Below, in pieces: positions 63,000-64,000 of a stretch of DNA of 64,000 nt. The position numbers and the translations under genes were made by a program. Source of the stretch: Chitinophagaceae bacterium UBA7600 (GTDB taxonomy: Bacteria > Bacteroidota > Bacteroidia > Chitinophagales > Chitinophagaceae); NCBI GenBank assembly GCA_002478885.1, contig DLKC01000093.1, positions 1 through 64,000 of the forward strand, in the 5' to 3' direction. The notes beneath the pieces were generated by a model. The model was not told where the DNA came from. It saw nothing but the letters and a program-made list of their open reading frames with translations, and searched no databases. The stretch's first letter is position 1. Each line of letters starts with the position of its first letter.

Positions 63000-63057
63000 G
63001 TACAAGAGTGCGACGCAACAGCAGCTGAAAGAGGAAATACTGCCAGGTACATAAAAA
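63000..63057 (-). repeat. Dispersed intergenic repeat, A arm, reverse
   Basis: GTACAAGAGTGCGACGCAA with core 63008-63018, outer end TGCCAGGTACATAAAA at 63041-63056. A CCGGGC segment also lies on the other side (62975). Confidence 0.87.
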
Positions 63058-63186
63058 CCAGGTTCTTTTTTTAAAAATACAGTGAATTGAACGTTAGTAA
63101 ATATTTAAGCAAAGTTTGCCACGTTGTTTTTAAACTATCGTAAACTTTGCAGGCAATAATTTGTGTTTATATTTTACCTATAAAAT

Positions 63187-64000
63187 ATGCCGGTTTACAA
63201 TCAATCAAGAAGCAGGGTTATACAACTGATCTTTGTCGCGATTTTTCTAATAATAACTGCACAGCTATTACATCTTCAGATATTTTCTTCTGAATATAAA
63301 ATACAGGCCGAAAACAATGCTATTTACCGGAAGGTGGTGTATCCGGACAGGGGCATTGTGTACGATCGTAAAAGTAGGGCCATATTGGAAAATACCATCA
63401 TGTACGACCTGATGGTAACACCGAAAGATGCGAGGGGAGCCGACACAACAATTCTCTGCGCCATACTGGGCATTGATACCGCTGAGTTCAGAAAGAGAAT
63501 GGTTACAGCCATTATTAAAAACACTAGCTATAAGCCCAGCGTTTTTGCTGCACTTGTTTCGGATGATATTTATGCGCAGCTGAATGAAAACATGTACCGG
63601 CTTCCGGGATTTGTTTTATCAGAGAGGCCGGTGCGGAAATACCCTTTTGAGGCTGCCGCAAATGTGCTTGGGTACCTTGGTGAAGTTGATACCACTTTTT
63701 TGCGCAAACATAAAGGCGAAGGTTATGAAATGGGCGACTATGCCGGTATGACAGGCCTTGAAAGCAGCTATGAAAAAGTGTTGATGGGCCAGCGTGGGGT
63801 AAAACGCTACATAAGAGATAACAAAAACCGAATACAGGGTGCTTATGAAAATGGTGTTTATGACACAGCTGCCATCGCAGGCCGTAATCTTTACAGCAGT
63901 ATAGATGTAGACCTTCAACTACTGGCAGAAAAATTATTGGGTAATAAAATTGGCAGTGCAGTAGCGATAGACCCCAAAACGGGTGGTATACTGGCCATGG
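63187..64000 (+). CDS. mrdA: Penicillin-binding protein 2, N-terminal part (runs off the window)
   Basis: At least 271 residues of a class B penicillin-binding protein. One membrane helix (~10-30) is followed by the pedestal domain: YRKVVYPDRGIVYDRKSRAILENTIMYDLMVTP, RPVRKYPFEAAANVLGYLGEV, GMTGLESSYEKVLMGQRGVKRYIRDNKNR and the beginning of the transpeptidase domain (LLGNKIGSAVAIDPKTGGILAM). The active-site SxxK lies beyond the edge. It is the wall transpeptidase that works with RodA and MreBCD. Confidence 0.95.
   Translation, partial: MPVYNQSRSRVIQLIFVAIFLIITAQLLHLQIFSSEYKIQAENNAIYRKVVYPDRGIVYDRKSRAILENTIMYDLMVTPKDARGADTTILCAILGIDTAEFRKRMVTAIIKNTSYKPSVFAALVSDDIYAQLNENMYRLPGFVLSERPVRKYPFEAAANVLGYLGEVDTTFLRKHKGEGYEMGDYAGMTGLESSYEKVLMGQRGVKRYIRDNKNRIQGAYENGVYDTAAIAGRNLYSSIDVDLQLLAEKLLGNKIGSAVAIDPKTGGILAM

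Noticed and set aside
556..63057. The recurring 11-mer as a CRISPR array
   Set aside because: Copies are kilobases apart with genes between them, occur in both orientations, and there are no spacers or cas genes.
1..64000. Insertion sequences, integrases, prophage or toxin-antitoxin genes
   Set aside because: No transposase, integrase, phage structural or toxin-antitoxin protein is recognisable in any frame; no rRNA or riboswitch was recognised either.

Overview
The window comes from a member of the Bacteroidota, most likely Chitinophagaceae or a close relative. The evidence is a SusC/SusD pair, Bacteroidota-type -7 promoter boxes (TAnnTTTG, e.g. TATCTTTG before lspA), no Shine-Dalgarno signals, a Nudix-type arabinose regulator of the kind known from Bacteroides, and many secreted glycoside hydrolases. 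The species call is inference.

Layout. 1-481: end of a tRNA-Asn and a small Rieske protein. 726-20818: an L-arabinose locus on the + strand with secreted GH51 (two), GH29, GH27, lipoprotein aldose epimerase, HAD phosphatase, araB, araD, two beta-L-arabinofuranosidases of the GH127/GH146 type, araA, an SSS sugar symporter and a Nudix AraR. Two identical inverted-repeat operator candidates lie before the first GH51 gene and before araB. 20968-22521: an M28 peptidase. 22737-39233: a (galacto)mannan locus with a divergent AraC regulator, GH26 mannanase, SSS symporter, GH130 mannosylglucose phosphorylase, cellobiose 2-epimerase-type enzyme, two small secreted carbohydrate-binding proteins, a GH5-like mannanase, a clan GH-D alpha-galactosidase-like protein, and a convergent susD/susC pair. 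39831-53630: housekeeping and unassigned genes (Fe-S protein, SUI1, nadC, mgsA, GNAT, membrane proteins, S15 peptidase, lspA, LolC/E-like permease, DoxX plus ECF sigma, POT transporter, purD). 54261-64000: cell-shape and envelope genes (mreB, mreC, mreD, an L,D-transpeptidase, an Omp85-like barrel, nadK, and the start of the PBP2 gene mrdA) with several interposed genes.

How the genes work together. Secreted glycosidases release L-arabinose, galactose and fucose from plant glycans. A sodium symporter imports arabinose, which AraA, AraB and AraD convert to xylulose 5-phosphate. In the second locus, GH26/GH5 cut mannan, the GH36-like enzyme removes galactose, SusCD and the symporter import oligosaccharides, the 2-epimerase turns mannobiose into mannosylglucose, and GH130 phosphorolyses it.

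The most unusual feature is a dispersed intergenic repeat. The 11-mer TTGCGTCGCAC occurs 21 times exactly in 64 kb, never inside a gene, within a roughly 60-70 nt element that starts with poly-T and CCCGGC. A sister arm, TTGTGTCACTC, occurs only where two elements face each other as inverted pairs. The C-G to T-A exchange between the arms preserves the small dyad. I know of no description of this family; it looks like a REP/BIME-like or MITE-like system and is the main candidate for something new here.
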